Source: Mycobacterium sp. (GTDB lineage Bacteria > Actinomycetota > Actinomycetes > Mycobacteriales > Mycobacteriaceae). From it: 64,000 nt of DNA. Shown one piece after another: positions 26,243 through 36,187 of this stretch. The notes under the pieces were generated by a model that saw nothing but the letters and a program-made list of their open reading frames with translations, was not told where the DNA came from and searched no databases. The first letter of the stretch is position 1, and each line of letters begins with the position of its first letter. The position numbers and the translations under genes are program-made. The stretch covers positions 186,001 to 250,000 of the forward strand of contig JAKFVT010000033.1 in NCBI GenBank assembly GCA_021732005.1, read 5' to 3'.

Positions 26243-27294
26243 ATTCCATCCGATTCTGAGTCGACAGGCGTGTTCCACCAATCCAGCTGTACCGTGTCGA
26301 TCCATGCATCACCGGCGTGCTGGATCGCCTCGACATCAGCATCGACCATGAGACGTGCCAGTTCACGACCGTCGACCGAAGGCACCCAACCAAGTTCGGT
26401 GCGGGCGCGTTGCGGATCGCCGATCAGTTCGTCGACCTCGGTCGGCCGCAGGTAGCGCGCGTCGAACCGAACGTGATCCTCCCAATTCAGGCCCACGTGG
26501 TCGAAGGCGATCTTCAGAAACTCGCGAACACTGATACCCACGCCCGTCGCCAGCACATAGTCATTGGGCTCGTCGGCTTGCAGCATCCGCCACATGCCTT
26601 CGACGTACTCCGGCGCGTATCCCCAGTCGCGAACCGCATCGAGGTTTCCCATGTAGATGTGGTCCTGGACACCGGCTTTGATCGCGGCGACCGCGCGGGT
26701 GATCTTACGAGTGACGAAAGTTTCGCCACGGCGCGGTGATTCGTGATTGAACAGGATGCCGTTGACCGCAAAAAGGTCGTAGGCCTCTCGATAGTTCTTG
26801 GTGACCCAGTAGCTATACAACTTTGCGGCGGCATAAGGCGAGCGTGGCTGGAACGGAGTGTCCTCGTTCTGTGGTGGACGCGCCCCGCCATAGAGTTCCG
26901 AGGAAGATGCCTGATAGAAGCGGGTGTTGATACCCGACAGTCGCACAGCCTCCAGCATCCGGATGGTGCCCGTCCCGGTGGTGTCGGCGGTGTGTTCGGG
27001 CTCATCGAACGAAACCCGGACATGAGACTGTGCCGCAAGGTTGTAGACCTCGTCGGGATGAAGGTCGGCGAGCAACGTGACCAACCGGACACCATCGCTC
27101 AGATCCCCGTAATGCAGGAACAACTTGGCGTTGGACGCGTGCGGGTCGACGTACAGATGGTCGATCCGCGAGGTATTGAAGGTGGACGCGCGGCGCATGA
27201 TGCCGTGAACCTCATAACCCTTGCTGAGCAAGAGTTCCGCCAAGTAGGAGCCATCCTGTCCGGTGATCCCGGTGATCAGAGCACGCTTGGTCAT
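26239..27294 (-). CDS. gmd: GDP-mannose 4,6-dehydratase
   Basis: A 351-residue SDR that converts GDP-D-mannose to GDP-4-keto-6-deoxy-D-mannose. Signatures: nucleotide loop [17 protein letters not shown] at the N-terminus, [25 protein letters not shown], catalytic [11 protein letters not shown] (Ser/Glu) and [11 protein letters not shown] (Tyr/Lys), and the substrate-binding [17 protein letters not shown]. All catalytic residues of the family appear intact. The stop overlaps the start of the fucose-synthase-like gene. Divergent from the aminotransferase gene, it lies 360 bp away. It supplies the common precursor for GDP-fucose, GDP-rhamnose or GDP-perosamine. Confidence 0.95.
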   Translation of the reverse strand: MTKRALITGITGQDGSYLAELLLSKGYEVHGIMRRASTFNTSRIDHLYVDPHASNAKLFLHYGDLSDGVRLVTLLADLHPDEVYNLAAQSHVRVSFDEPEHTADTTGTGTIRMLEAVRLSGINTRFYQASSSELYGGARPPQNEDTPFQPRSPYAAAKLYSYWVTKNYREAYDLFAVNGILFNHESPRRGETFVTRKITRAVAAIKAGVQDHIYMGNLDAVRDWGYAPEYVEGMWRMLQADEPNDYVLATGVGISVREFLKIAFDHVGLNWEDHVRFDARYLRPTEVDELIGDPQRARTELGWVPSVDGRELARLMVDADVEAIQHAGDAWIDTVQLDWWNTPVDSESDGI

Positions 27295-27654
27295 CAATGC
27301 CTCTTTAGGTCTCGGCCGCATCGAAATGCGGATTCCGTCTCAGGTTCGGAGCCACAAAGTCTCAGCACTAACACAGCCATGACTCCCCCAACAGCAGCCC
27401 CCGCAGCATGTTCGACCCAACAACCAAGTCTGGTCCAGACCTGACCGATTAGACACTCGATTCGGAAGACTAGCAGCAGGAAAGGGGGCGGGGTGCGCTG
27501 ATGCCTGTCCATAGTCGGTTTATCGCCCATCGACGTCGGCCAAGCTAGGCTCGTGCCGGCGCCTACCCATGAGGCGGTTTCGCACGCGTGGATGATCGCC
27601 AGAGTAGGGTAACCGGCGACAGTGAAGGCCCAGGCCTAGGGGGTACAGCGGCTA
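27295..27654. other. 360-bp divergent intergenic region
   Basis: The gap lies between the minus-strand gmd and plus-strand aminotransferase gene, so both promoters should be here. A 6-bp-armed near-palindrome GTCTGG-T-CCAGAC sits at 27428-27440. I see no gene with a good ribosome site and no clear sigma consensus. Confidence 0.6.
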
Positions 27655-28749
27655 ATGGCGTGGCAAACAAACCAGATTGAACCATGGCTCGACCAAGACG
27701 AGTTGGATGCGATCGCGTCATGCATCGACGCGCGCTGGCTCACCGAGGGTCCCCAGGCGGCCAAGTTTCTCGCCCAGATTCAAGAAGAGACTGGTGCGCA
27801 GCACGCGGTTCTGGCCCCGAACGGAACTCTGGGATTGTTCCTCGCGCTGCTGGCCCTCGATCTCCCGCGCGACAGCGAAATCCTGATTCCCGCCTTCACG
27901 TTCTACGCGTCAGCCTCTTCGGCTGTATTCGCCGGCCTCAAGCCAGTGTTCGTGGATGCCGATCCGCAAACGTTCAATCTCGATAGCAGCGCGCTTGAAT
28001 CCTTGGTTACGGAACGCACGAAAGCCATCATGCCGGTGCATGTCTACGGCCACAGCGCACCGCTGGACGAGGTATGCGCGTTCGCCGAGAAGCACCATCT
28101 CGTGGTGATCGAGGACGCCGCGCAGGCATATGGCGTCACGTATCAGGGCCGCCACGCAGGGACCTGGGGTGACGTCGGGGTCATCTCGTTCTTTTCGGAC
28201 AAGACCATCACGACGGGCGAAGGTGCGGTCGTCCTCACCAATGACACGCCTCTCTACGAGAAGCTGCGGCTACTCCGCAACCAGGGACGCCCGCACAGCG
28301 GAACGTTTGTGCATGACAGCCTCGGCATGAACTTCCGGATGACCGATCTGCAGTGCGCGGTGGGAAATGTGCAGCTGGGCAAGCTTCCACGGATCATCGC
28401 GCGCAAAAGCGAAAACCACGCCCGGTATGTCGCGAACCTCAGCGGTATCCCGGGGGTGCGCTGGCTACAGGTGCAGCCCGGCTCCACCCACATCCCGTTC
28501 CGGTTTGCGATGGTCAGCGACCGACAAAAGCAAGTGGTGGCCGCTCTCGAGGAAAACGGCGTCCAGACGCGAGGGTTTTTCTATCCCCTTCACCTACAGC
28601 CGGCGCTGCAGCAGTACGCTCAGGGACCGTTGCCGGTGGCCGAGGATCTGGCCGCCAATGGTATCTGCCTGCCAATCCACCATGAACTCACGGCAGCGCG
28701 TATCGATGAGATGTGCGAAATCATTCGTGCCGTCCACAACGAGAGTTAA
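27655..28749 (+). CDS. DegT/DnrJ/EryC1 sugar aminotransferase, perosamine-synthase-like
   Basis: A 364-residue PLP-dependent sugar aminotransferase of the DegT family, about the length of GDP-perosamine synthases. The PLP Lys sits in ISFFSDKTITTGEGAVV, a near match to the (G/S)NKTITTGEGG motif I recall for GDP-perosamine synthase, and the cofactor Asp is in VIEDAAQAYGVTYQG. The N-terminal NGTLGLFLALLAL and C-terminal FRMTDLQCAVGNVQL are also family-typical. With Gmd beside it, transfer of an amino group to GDP-4-keto-6-deoxymannose (giving GDP-perosamine) is the most direct function, as inference. Confidence 0.88.
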   Translation: MAWQTNQIEPWLDQDELDAIASCIDARWLTEGPQAAKFLAQIQEETGAQHAVLAPNGTLGLFLALLALDLPRDSEILIPAFTFYASASSAVFAGLKPVFVDADPQTFNLDSSALESLVTERTKAIMPVHVYGHSAPLDEVCAFAEKHHLVVIEDAAQAYGVTYQGRHAGTWGDVGVISFFSDKTITTGEGAVVLTNDTPLYEKLRLLRNQGRPHSGTFVHDSLGMNFRMTDLQCAVGNVQLGKLPRIIARKSENHARYVANLSGIPGVRWLQVQPGSTHIPFRFAMVSDRQKQVVAALEENGVQTRGFFYPLHLQPALQQYAQGPLPVAEDLAANGICLPIHHELTAARIDEMCEIIRAVHNES

Positions 28750-28899
28750 CTCTCGAGTGCGCGCGTAACTGCGTTCGCACTAATTTCGGACAAGACCTTC
28801 TGGGGGATCGCATATGGGGCTGAAGCACGAATGGAGCCACCTCGTCCAGCGCTTCGCAAACCAACTTGGGCACTACCCGTTGCACGAGTCGCTAGCGCA

Positions 28900-29988
28900 A
28901 TGAACGCCCGGACTGAGAATGTGCGGCTGACATTGATCGGTCCGTTGCCCCCACCCATTCATGGGCAATCCGTCGCGACTACCCACATGGTTCATGAACT
29001 CACGCCGCGCTTTCCGCAGATGCGAGTGGCGAATACGGCCGAGGGTACGGCGCAAGGTTGGCGGGGTGCCATGGTCAAGCTTCGCCGGGCCGTGGCCTCG
29101 TGGTTGGCGACGTTACGTGCGGATGCTGTGTACATCGCGGTCAAGGCGGACGGCGGAATGTGGCTCACCACGGTTGCAGCCGGCTTGGCCCGCCTGACGG
29201 GCGGACGGGTCTTCCTACACCATCACTCTTATGGCTATGTCAGCGAACGTACATTCCGGATGGTCGTGCTTACTCGCGTGGCCGGACCTCAAGCGCACCA
29301 CATAGTGTTGTCTTCGACCATGGGCAAACAGCTGAAAAGCGTGGTCCCAGAGGTTCCCGAGCCCTTGGTCGTCGGCAACGCCGGCCTGATCGACAAATCG
29401 CTTTTGACATTGCCACTCAAGGCCGATGGCACCGACTGTGTACTCGGCCATGTTAGTGATCTGAGTTGCGAAAAGGGCATCGGCGAAGTCGTCGATCTTG
29501 CTGTGGCGCTTCGAAATTCGGGAGTTCGAGCGCGTCTCATCGTTGGGGGTCCGGATATCGGTGGCGAGTCGCGCCGTCACCGCGACCGTGCAGCTCAAGA
29601 GCTCGGCGAACTGTTCGAATATCGCGGACTCGTGAGTGGCGAATCCAAACGTGCTTTCTTTCAGGACATTACACATTTCATTTTCCCGTCGCGGTACGTT
29701 CACGAAGCGGTGCCGCTGGTGCTCTACGAAGCTTTGGCAGCGGGTGCGTTATGTGTAGCGACGAGACAAGGTTCTATACCTGAGCAGTTAGAGGGCAGCC
29801 CTTCGCTACTGACGCACAGTGCCGAAACGTTTGTCGACGAAGCGCTGGCATTCATCGCCGATGGAGCTGCATCCGCCGATATTTCGCAAGAATGCAGGCA
29901 AGCGTACAAAGCGTCACTGTCTGAATCCGAGGCGCAACTCGTACACCTGGCCAGATTACTTGCAGGGGAACACACAAAAACTCCATGA
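28900..29988 (+). CDS. Family 4-like glycosyltransferase
   Basis: A 362-residue GT-B glycosyltransferase. The N-terminus (VRLTLIGPLPPPIHGQSVAT) has the glycine-rich acceptor loop of GT4 enzymes. The C-terminal half reads LGHVSDLSCEKGIGEVVDLA (donor loop), LIVGGPDIGG, FIFPSRYVHEAVPLVLYEALAAGAL with the EX7E-type pattern, then VATRQGSIPEQLEG. Donor and acceptor are unknown. The ATG at 28900 was chosen; an in-frame ATG at 28831 gives a 23-residue Pro-rich extension, and neither has a strong ribosome site. It lies downstream of the aminotransferase and before the phosphatase, as part of the polysaccharide block. Confidence 0.85.
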   Translation: MNARTENVRLTLIGPLPPPIHGQSVATTHMVHELTPRFPQMRVANTAEGTAQGWRGAMVKLRRAVASWLATLRADAVYIAVKADGGMWLTTVAAGLARLTGGRVFLHHHSYGYVSERTFRMVVLTRVAGPQAHHIVLSSTMGKQLKSVVPEVPEPLVVGNAGLIDKSLLTLPLKADGTDCVLGHVSDLSCEKGIGEVVDLAVALRNSGVRARLIVGGPDIGGESRRHRDRAAQELGELFEYRGLVSGESKRAFFQDITHFIFPSRYVHEAVPLVLYEALAAGALCVATRQGSIPEQLEGSPSLLTHSAETFVDEALAFIADGAASADISQECRQAYKASLSESEAQLVHLARLLAGEHTKTP

Positions 29989-30097
29989 CCATCACGCGCG
30001 TGCGGTCGGCATTGAGTTGCATGTGTCGGCTGGCCGAACAACTAAGATCGGCTCCTGAAACCGGCCGTGATTGAAATTTTTCAAAGGAGGGCCCGCC

Positions 30098-30667
30098 CTG
30101 CACGTGTTGTTCGTTTGCACCGGAAACATCTGCCGCTCGCCGATGGCAGAGCGACTAGCGGCTGCGTACAGCTCCCGACTTCAGATACCGGACTTCAAAG
30201 CATCCAGTGCCGGCACCCGCGCGGTCGTCGCACGTCCGGTGCACCCTCGTGCAGCGAGGGTCCTAGAAGAATCGGGCGCGGATGCGTCGAACTTCGCCGC
30301 CCGACAGTTAACGCCGAAAATCGCGTCGGATGCCGATGTTATCCTTACGATGACGAGGGCACACCGTGACGCTGTTCTCGAAGTTGCCCCATATCGGCTC
30401 CGCGCCACATTTATGCTCAGCGAAGCCTCTCGACTCGTTTCGGAGCATCACGCTCAGACCCTCGCTGATCTGTCGACCCTGCGACCCAACCTGCCTGCCG
30501 ATGAGTTGCTGGATATTCCCGATCCAATCGGTCAAACCGGAGAGTTCTTTGCGACGGTGGGTTCCCAGATCGCAGCATTGCTACCGCCGGTCCTCGATCT
30601 GTGCCGGAGGCTCTCGATGTCCCCTTGCGATCCTCGTGGCGGACGCCAACAGCGGATGCCCTACTGA
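30098..30667 (+). CDS. Low-molecular-weight protein-tyrosine phosphatase (Wzb-type)
   Basis: A phosphatase of about 189 residues. The P-loop VCTGNICRSPMAERL contains the Cys-x4-Cys-Arg-Ser motif near the N-terminus and the general acid Asp is in LLDIPDPIGQT. In Wzc/Wzb-type systems it dephosphorylates the BY-kinase, so its substrate here is likely the kinase at 17039. The start is unusual: AAAGGAGG (30083-30090) is ideally placed for a CTG at 30098 (LHVLFVCTG), while GTG 30104 and an upstream TTG 30071 are alternatives with worse spacing. No membrane segment is seen. Confidence 0.87.
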   Translation: MHVLFVCTGNICRSPMAERLAAAYSSRLQIPDFKASSAGTRAVVARPVHPRAARVLEESGADASNFAARQLTPKIASDADVILTMTRAHRDAVLEVAPYRLRATFMLSEASRLVSEHHAQTLADLSTLRPNLPADELLDIPDPIGQTGEFFATVGSQIAALLPPVLDLCRRLSMSPCDPRGGRQQRMPY

Positions 30668-30856
30668 GAGTTCGCAGGAAGGCGCCAACCGCTGGCCTGC
30701 AACATTGAAGTAACAAGCACACTCGCGCGGAAAGTATCAAATTGTTACGATGCCGAACGAGGATGCCCCCGGCATGAAATCATTGCCGCGGTAGGGCTCA
30801 CACACCGACACAGCTTCGACGTCTGTGCGGGTACGGGTAAAAGTCTGGGGGGACAC

Positions 30857-32347
30857 GTGACGGGGGTTTACGATCGGCTGGAGGCTACGGCTGACGTTCT
30901 TTGGATGCCTAAAAAGGCACCAGCGTGGCAACGCTCATATGCGCGACGGCTTGTGATCATCGATTCGCTCAGCGTCATCTCGGCGGTCGGCCTCGCCCAC
31001 TGGCTGCGGTTCGGTGGATTGCCCGGAATCGAGCACAACTACCTCTACTTCAATTACGTGATCTTGTCGACCGCGATCGCGGCGGGCTGGATACTTGCTT
31101 TGTCAATAAACAACTCTCGCTCACCACGCATTGTCGGCTCCGGGGCTGAGGAATATCGCCGCGTATGGGTAGCCACACTCGCAGCGTTCGGCGGAGTCGC
31201 GATTGTTGCCATGTGGTTGAAACTGGAGATAGCCCGTGGCTATCTCTTGATTGCGCTACCCGCCGGCATTGTGTTCCTCGGTTTATCCCGCTGGTTCGCG
31301 CGGCGGATCGTGGTGCGTGCACGCCGTCAACACGGGCGCTGCATCACCCGCATTCTCGTCGTCGGAAATCCACCCGCCGTCCGCGACCTCGCCCAGTCGC
31401 TCACCCGCGTGCAGTGGTCCGAATATGAGGTCGTTGGCGCCTGCATCCCGGGACCGGTGACACGCAGAGAAATCCAGGTTCCTGGCATCGGCCCCATTCC
31501 CACATATGGGAATGAATCGAATGTCGTGAGCGCCATCCTTGCGACCAACAGCCAAGCCGTCGCCGTAACAGCCACCGAACGACTGGACGGCCGCGGACTC
31601 CGAAATCTGTCTTGGGAGCTGGAGAAACTCGACATCGACCTTCTCGTCTCGCCCGGCGTCGTCGACGTTGCGGGACCCCGCCTTCAGATGCGGCCCGTCG
31701 CAGGCCTTCCTCTGATACACGTGGAGAAACCGCGGTACCACGGAGCCAAGCGTTTTCAGAAGCGGGCCTTCGATATCGCGTTCTCCGGCTTCGTGCTGTT
31801 GTGTGGATTCCCCGTTCTTGCCGCCATCGCGATCACGATCAAGCTGACGAGCCACGGGCCCGTCTTCTACCGGCAGGAACGTATCGGGCTGGATGGCCAG
31901 GCGTTCGAAATGATCAAATTCCGTACGATGGTCGACGGTGCAGACAAGATGGTTGGCGAACTCGCCCAACTCAACGAGAGCGAAGGCGGAGTACTTTTCA
32001 AGATCCGTAACGATCCTCGGGTCACGCCGGTGGGACGGTTTTTACGCAAGTACAGCCTCGATGAGCTTCCGCAATTCATCAATGTTTTGAAGCAGGATAT
32101 GAGTGTCGTCGGGCCTCGCCCGCCGCTGGCAACTGAGGTCAAGACGTATGACGACTACGCCAAGCGACGCTTGCTAGTCCGCCCCGGTATCACCGGTCTG
32201 TGGCAAGTCAGCGGCCGATCGGACCTGTCATGGGAGGACTCAGTTCGGCTGGACCTGTTCTATGTGGAGAACTGGTCCATGATCTCTGATCTTCTCATCT
32301 CTCTGAAGACTCTCAAAGCGGTGTTTGGTCACGGTGGTGCGTACTGA
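30857..32347 (+). CDS. Polyprenyl-phosphate sugar-1-phosphate transferase (WbaP/CpsE type)
   Basis: A 496-residue polyisoprenyl-phosphate hexose-1-phosphate transferase that starts lipid-linked repeat-unit synthesis. The N-terminal half has four hydrophobic helices (VIIDSSLSVISAVGL-like first helix, IAAGWILALSI, FGGVAIVAMWL, LIALPAGIVFLGL), then a CoA-binding-like cytosolic domain. The C-terminal catalytic domain has a membrane-reentrant helix (FSGFVLLCGFPVLAAIAI) followed by GPVFYRQERIGLDGQ, FEMIKFRTMVDGA, and SLDELPQFINVLKQDMSVVGPRP, all family hallmarks, with GITGLWQVSGR near the end. GTG start behind GGGGGGAC. It is the last gene of the block, converging with rplA. Confidence 0.93.
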   Translation: MTGVYDRLEATADVLWMPKKAPAWQRSYARRLVIIDSLSVISAVGLAHWLRFGGLPGIEHNYLYFNYVILSTAIAAGWILALSINNSRSPRIVGSGAEEYRRVWVATLAAFGGVAIVAMWLKLEIARGYLLIALPAGIVFLGLSRWFARRIVVRARRQHGRCITRILVVGNPPAVRDLAQSLTRVQWSEYEVVGACIPGPVTRREIQVPGIGPIPTYGNESNVVSAILATNSQAVAVTATERLDGRGLRNLSWELEKLDIDLLVSPGVVDVAGPRLQMRPVAGLPLIHVEKPRYHGAKRFQKRAFDIAFSGFVLLCGFPVLAAIAITIKLTSHGPVFYRQERIGLDGQAFEMIKFRTMVDGADKMVGELAQLNESEGGVLFKIRNDPRVTPVGRFLRKYSLDELPQFINVLKQDMSVVGPRPPLATEVKTYDDYAKRRLLVRPGITGLWQVSGRSDLSWEDSVRLDLFYVENWSMISDLLISLKTLKAVFGHGGAY

Positions 32348-32378
32348 CGACGCCACAGCCGGACGCCGAAACGACAAA

Positions 32379-32404
32379 TGGCCGCCTACCGAAGTAGACG
32401 GCCA
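32379..32404. terminator. Hairpin between sugar transferase and rplA
   Basis: TGGCCGCCTAC (32379-32389) and GTAGACGGCCA (32394-32404) form an 11-bp stem with one mismatch around CGAA. It is placed between two convergent genes and could end both transcripts. No long T-run is present. Confidence 0.6.
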
Positions 32405-32418
32405 CCGGTCGAAAAGCT

Positions 32419-33129
32419 TTACGCCTCTTCGGTGAAGTTCCGCGTGACGGCCGGGTCGACCGGGATGCCCGGGCCCGTGGTCGTCGAGACGGTGATCTTC
32501 TTCAGGTAGCGGCCCTTGGAGGACGACGGCTTGGCACGCAGAATCTCGTCGAGCGCGGCGCCATAGTTCTCGGCCAGCTTCTTCTCGTCGAACGACGCCT
32601 TGCCGATCACGAAGTGCAGGTTGGCCTGCTTGTCGACGCGGAAGTTGATCTTGCCGCCCTTGATGTCGGCGACAGCCTTGGCCACATCCGGGGTGACGGT
32701 GCCGGTCTTGGGGTTCGGCATCAGACCGCGCGGGCCCAGCACGCGGGCGATGCGACCGACCTTGGCCATCTGGTCGGGGGTGGCGATCGCGGCGTCGAAG
32801 TCCAGCATGCCGCCCTGGATCAGCTCGATCAGGTCGTCACTGCCGACGATGTCCGCACCGGCTTCCTTGGCCTGCTCGGCCTTCTCCCCCACCGCGAACA
32901 CCGCGACGCGTGCGGTCTTACCCGTGCCGTTGGGCAGGTTGACCGTGCCGCGGACCATCTGGTCGGCCTTCCGCGGGTCGACGCCGAGCCGGATCGCCAC
33001 CTCGACGGTCGCATCCTGCTTCTTCGACGACGTCTCCTTGGCGAGCTTCGCGGCTTCCAGCGGCGAGTACAGCTTGGTCTTGTCGACCTTCTCCGCAGCT
33101 TCGCGGTAGGCCTTGCTCGTCTTGCTCAT
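32419..33129 (-). CDS. rplA: 50S ribosomal protein L1
   Basis: A 236-residue L1 protein of normal length. The rRNA-binding two-domain architecture is intact: N-terminal [37 protein letters not shown], the L1 signature stretch [16 protein letters not shown], and C-terminal [14 protein letters not shown]1 binds 23S rRNA at the E-site stalk and can repress its own mRNA in bacteria. It follows rplK on the minus strand, 90 bp apart, in the order secE-nusG-rplK-rplA. Downstream is the end of the accessory polysaccharide block. Confidence 0.97.
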   Translation of the reverse strand: MSKTSKAYREAAEKVDKTKLYSPLEAAKLAKETSSKKQDATVEVAIRLGVDPRKADQMVRGTVNLPNGTGKTARVAVFAVGEKAEQAKEAGADIVGSDDLIELIQGGMLDFDAAIATPDQMAKVGRIARVLGPRGLMPNPKTGTVTPDVAKAVADIKGGKINFRVDKQANLHFVIGKASFDEKKLAENYGAALDEILRAKPSSSKGRYLKKITVSTTTGPGIPVDPAVTRNFTEEA

Positions 33130-33219
33130 TTCGTTCTCCTAATTGATGAGGTCGTGGTCTCTGCGGGCCGATGCCAGCCCTGCCACGTGCTCGACGCCGC
33201 CCATGCGGCGCCGAACGAA

Positions 33220-33648
33220 TTACTCGACAGTGATGCCCATCGACCGGGCGGTGCCGGCGATGATCTTGGCAGCCTGGTCGATGTCGTTGGCGTTGAGATC
33301 TTCCTTCTTGGTCTCGGCGATCTCGCGCACCTGATCCCAGGTAACCTTCGCAACCTTGGTCTTGTGCGGCTCGGCCGAGCCCTTCTGCACGCCGGCAGCC
33401 TTCAGCAGCAGCCGTGCGGCGGGCGGGGTCTTCAGCGCGAAGGTGAAGCTGCGGTCCTCGTAGACGGTGATCTCCACGGGGATGACGTTGCCGCGCTGGT
33501 TTTCCGTCGCGGCGTTGTACGCCTTGCAGAACTCCATGATGTTGACGCCATGCTGGCCGAGCGCAGGGCCGACCGGCGGGGCGGGGTTGGCCTGCCCGGC
33601 CTGGATCTGCAGCTTGATCAGCCCGGCGACCTTTTTCTTCGGGGCCAT
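33220..33648 (-). CDS. rplK: 50S ribosomal protein L11
   Basis: A 142-residue L11 of normal length, with [20 protein letters not shown] and [20 protein letters not shown] at the N-terminus (the thiostrepton-site Pro helix) and the RNA-binding C-terminal domain ([26 protein letters not shown]). It forms part of the GTPase-associated centre and of the RelA-activation site. It lies 37 bp downstream of nusG and upstream of rplA on the same strand. Confidence 0.97.
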   Translation of the reverse strand: MAPKKKVAGLIKLQIQAGQANPAPPVGPALGQHGVNIMEFCKAYNAATENQRGNVIPVEITVYEDRSFTFALKTPPAARLLLKAAGVQKGSAEPHKTKVAKVTWDQVREIAETKKEDLNANDIDQAAKIIAGTARSMGITVE

Positions 33649-33685
33649 TCGGGGTTGTTTCCTTTCTAGCGATCGCAGAACGCGA

Positions 33686-34462
<777 letters not shown>

Positions 34463-34480
34463 CTAAAACGTCAGCGTTCG

Positions 34481-34930
34481 CTAGCCGAACACCCACAGCA
34501 CAAGCTTGGCCAGGCCGAGGTCGACCCCACCGATCAGGGCGACCATGAAGGCCAGGAACAGCAGAACCACGGTGGTATAGCTGACCATCTGCTTGCGGTT
34601 GGGCCAGATCACCTTGCGCAGCTCGGCGACGACCTGCTTGAGGTAGTTCCAGACGAACAGGATGGGGTTGCGCGATGGCCCGGACTTGACCTTCTTTTTC
34701 TTGGCCTTAACCTTCTTGCCGGGTTTGTCCTCGACACCAAGTTCTTCGGCAGTCGACTCGGCTTCCTCCGGCTCAGCCAGCGCAGTGGCGCCGGCGCGCC
34801 GGGACCGCTTGCCGGTCGGACGCGCGGGGCGGGTCACGACGACGGTCTGACCGCCGTTGGTGTCCTCGGCGCCAGCCAAAGAACCGTCGCCTGCGCCTGC
34901 GGCGTCAGCACTTTCGCGCTCGTCGCTCAC
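34481..34930 (-). CDS. secE: Preprotein translocase subunit SecE
   Basis: A 149-residue SecE. The first 80 or so residues are a hydrophilic, basic actinobacterial extension ([38 protein letters not shown]). The conserved part reads [20 protein letters not shown] and then one membrane helix ([20 protein letters not shown]). SecE stabilises SecY in the translocation channel. It lies downstream of tRNA-Trp and 33 bp before nusG on the same strand. Confidence 0.95.
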   Translation of the reverse strand: MSDERESADAAGAGDGSLAGAEDTNGGQTVVVTRPARPTGKRSRRAGATALAEPEEAESTAEELGVEDKPGKKVKAKKKKVKSGPSRNPILFVWNYLKQVVAELRKVIWPNRKQMVSYTTVVLLFLAFMVALIGGVDLGLAKLVLWVFG

Positions 34931-35030
34931 CGCATGCTCCTTCGTGTCGAGTACGTGTGGGCTGGAGTACCCAGCCCGGTGTGCACCCTCCAGTGTCCAC
35001 CATGTTCATTCCAGCTTTATTCAGTTGGAG

Positions 35031-35103
<73 letters not shown>

Positions 35104-35243
35104 CTGTCACTTCACCGACGAGTCCCCACACAATTCGCGCGCTCCCCGTCCGGTCAAACTCGAACCGTCGGACAGCGCGCTTATCTGGGAAAACCCCGAG
35201 GTCCGAGTGTACAACGGCACATCAAGCAGGTGTTAATCCGTCG

Positions 35244-35756
35244 TTAGTCGTGAACAACCGGCTTGCGCAGGACCTGCCCGGTCTCCGGATCCCACCCCGC
35301 CGAGATCGAGTTCTCACCCTCGTGTGCCATCAGCGTGGTGAAGGACTCCATCACGACCTCGCCGTGCTGGTCGATGAGGACGTTCCGGGTGGTGACGATA
35401 TCGGCGCCGAAACGCTCGTTGACTGTTTCGATATACATCGTCCCGCGCACCGCGTCGCCCTCGACGATCGGCCGGTAGTACTTGAACTTCTGATCCACCT
35501 GGACGATCTGCAACGTTTTCAACCCAATGTCCACGTGCTGGAAAAAGTGCCGCTGAATCATCACCGCGAGAATCGACGCGAAGGTCAACGGCGCGACCAG
35601 CCCGGAGTGGCCAAGTTCGGCCGCAGCAGCCTCGTCCATCGAGGCAGGGTCGGTGGATTTCACCGAGTTCGCATACTGTCGGATCTGCTCGCGGCCCACC
35701 ACGAACGTGTCGGGGTACTCCCAGACCATTCCCCGGATGTCCATCTTCAGCGCCAT
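35244..35756 (-). CDS. hadC: (3R)-hydroxyacyl-ACP dehydratase subunit HadC
   Basis: A 170-residue hot-dog-fold FAS-II dehydratase subunit equivalent to Rv0637. It opens with MDIRGMVWEYPDTFVVGREQ and shows ELGHSGLVAPLTFASILAV and IVQVDQKFKYYRPIVEGD, closely paralleling HadA. As in HadA it has no clear catalytic Asp/His pair, which HadB supplies; the BC heterodimer acts on long meromycolate intermediates. It is the last of three genes, two bases after hadB. Confidence 0.94.
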   Translation of the reverse strand: MALKMDIRGMVWEYPDTFVVGREQIRQYANSVKSTDPASMDEAAAAELGHSGLVAPLTFASILAVMIQRHFFQHVDIGLKTLQIVQVDQKFKYYRPIVEGDAVRGTMYIETVNERFGADIVTTRNVLIDQHGEVVMESFTTLMAHEGENSISAGWDPETGQVLRKPVVHD

Positions 35757-35758
35757 GC

Positions 35759-36187
35759 TTACGCCAACTTCGCGATTGCGACAGCGCGGCCGAATATTTT
35801 CTTCCCACCCGTCGTGGCGGTCAGCGCGATCGCCACGGTCTTGGTCTCCGGATCGGCCGACTTCACCTTGCCGGTGAACACGATCTCGGCACCCACGCCA
35901 TCGTTGGGCACCGGCACGATCGCGGTGAAGCGCACATTGAACTCGGTCACCGCGCCCGGGTCACCAAGCCAGTTCGTCACGTAACCGCCGCCGAGACCCA
36001 TGGTGAGCATCCCGTGGGCGATCGCGGTATCCAGACCGACCTGCTTGGCGATCTCGTCGTCCCAGTGGATCGGGTTCAGATCGCCGGACACGCCGGCGTA
36101 GTTGACCAGATCGGCGCGGGTCAGGGTAATGACCCTTTCCGGCAGCTCCTCACCCACTTTGACCGAGCTGAACTCACGCAGTGCCAT
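35759..36187 (-). CDS. hadB: (3R)-hydroxyacyl-ACP dehydratase subunit HadB (catalytic)
   Basis: A 142-residue MaoC-like hot-dog protein equivalent to Rv0636. The catalytic hydratase 2 motif is visible as GVSGDLNPIHWDDE, giving the Asp (about 36) and His (about 41). It forms AB and BC heterodimers that dehydrate 3-hydroxyacyl-ACP in mycolate elongation and is the partner of HadA and HadC. Start at ATG 36187 (MALREFSS), inside the last 14 bases of hadA, indicating coupling. Confidence 0.96.
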   Translation of the reverse strand: MALREFSSVKVGEELPERVITLTRADLVNYAGVSGDLNPIHWDDEIAKQVGLDTAIAHGMLTMGLGGGYVTNWLGDPGAVTEFNVRFTAIVPVPNDGVGAEIVFTGKVKSADPETKTVAIALTATTGGKKIFGRAVAIAKLA

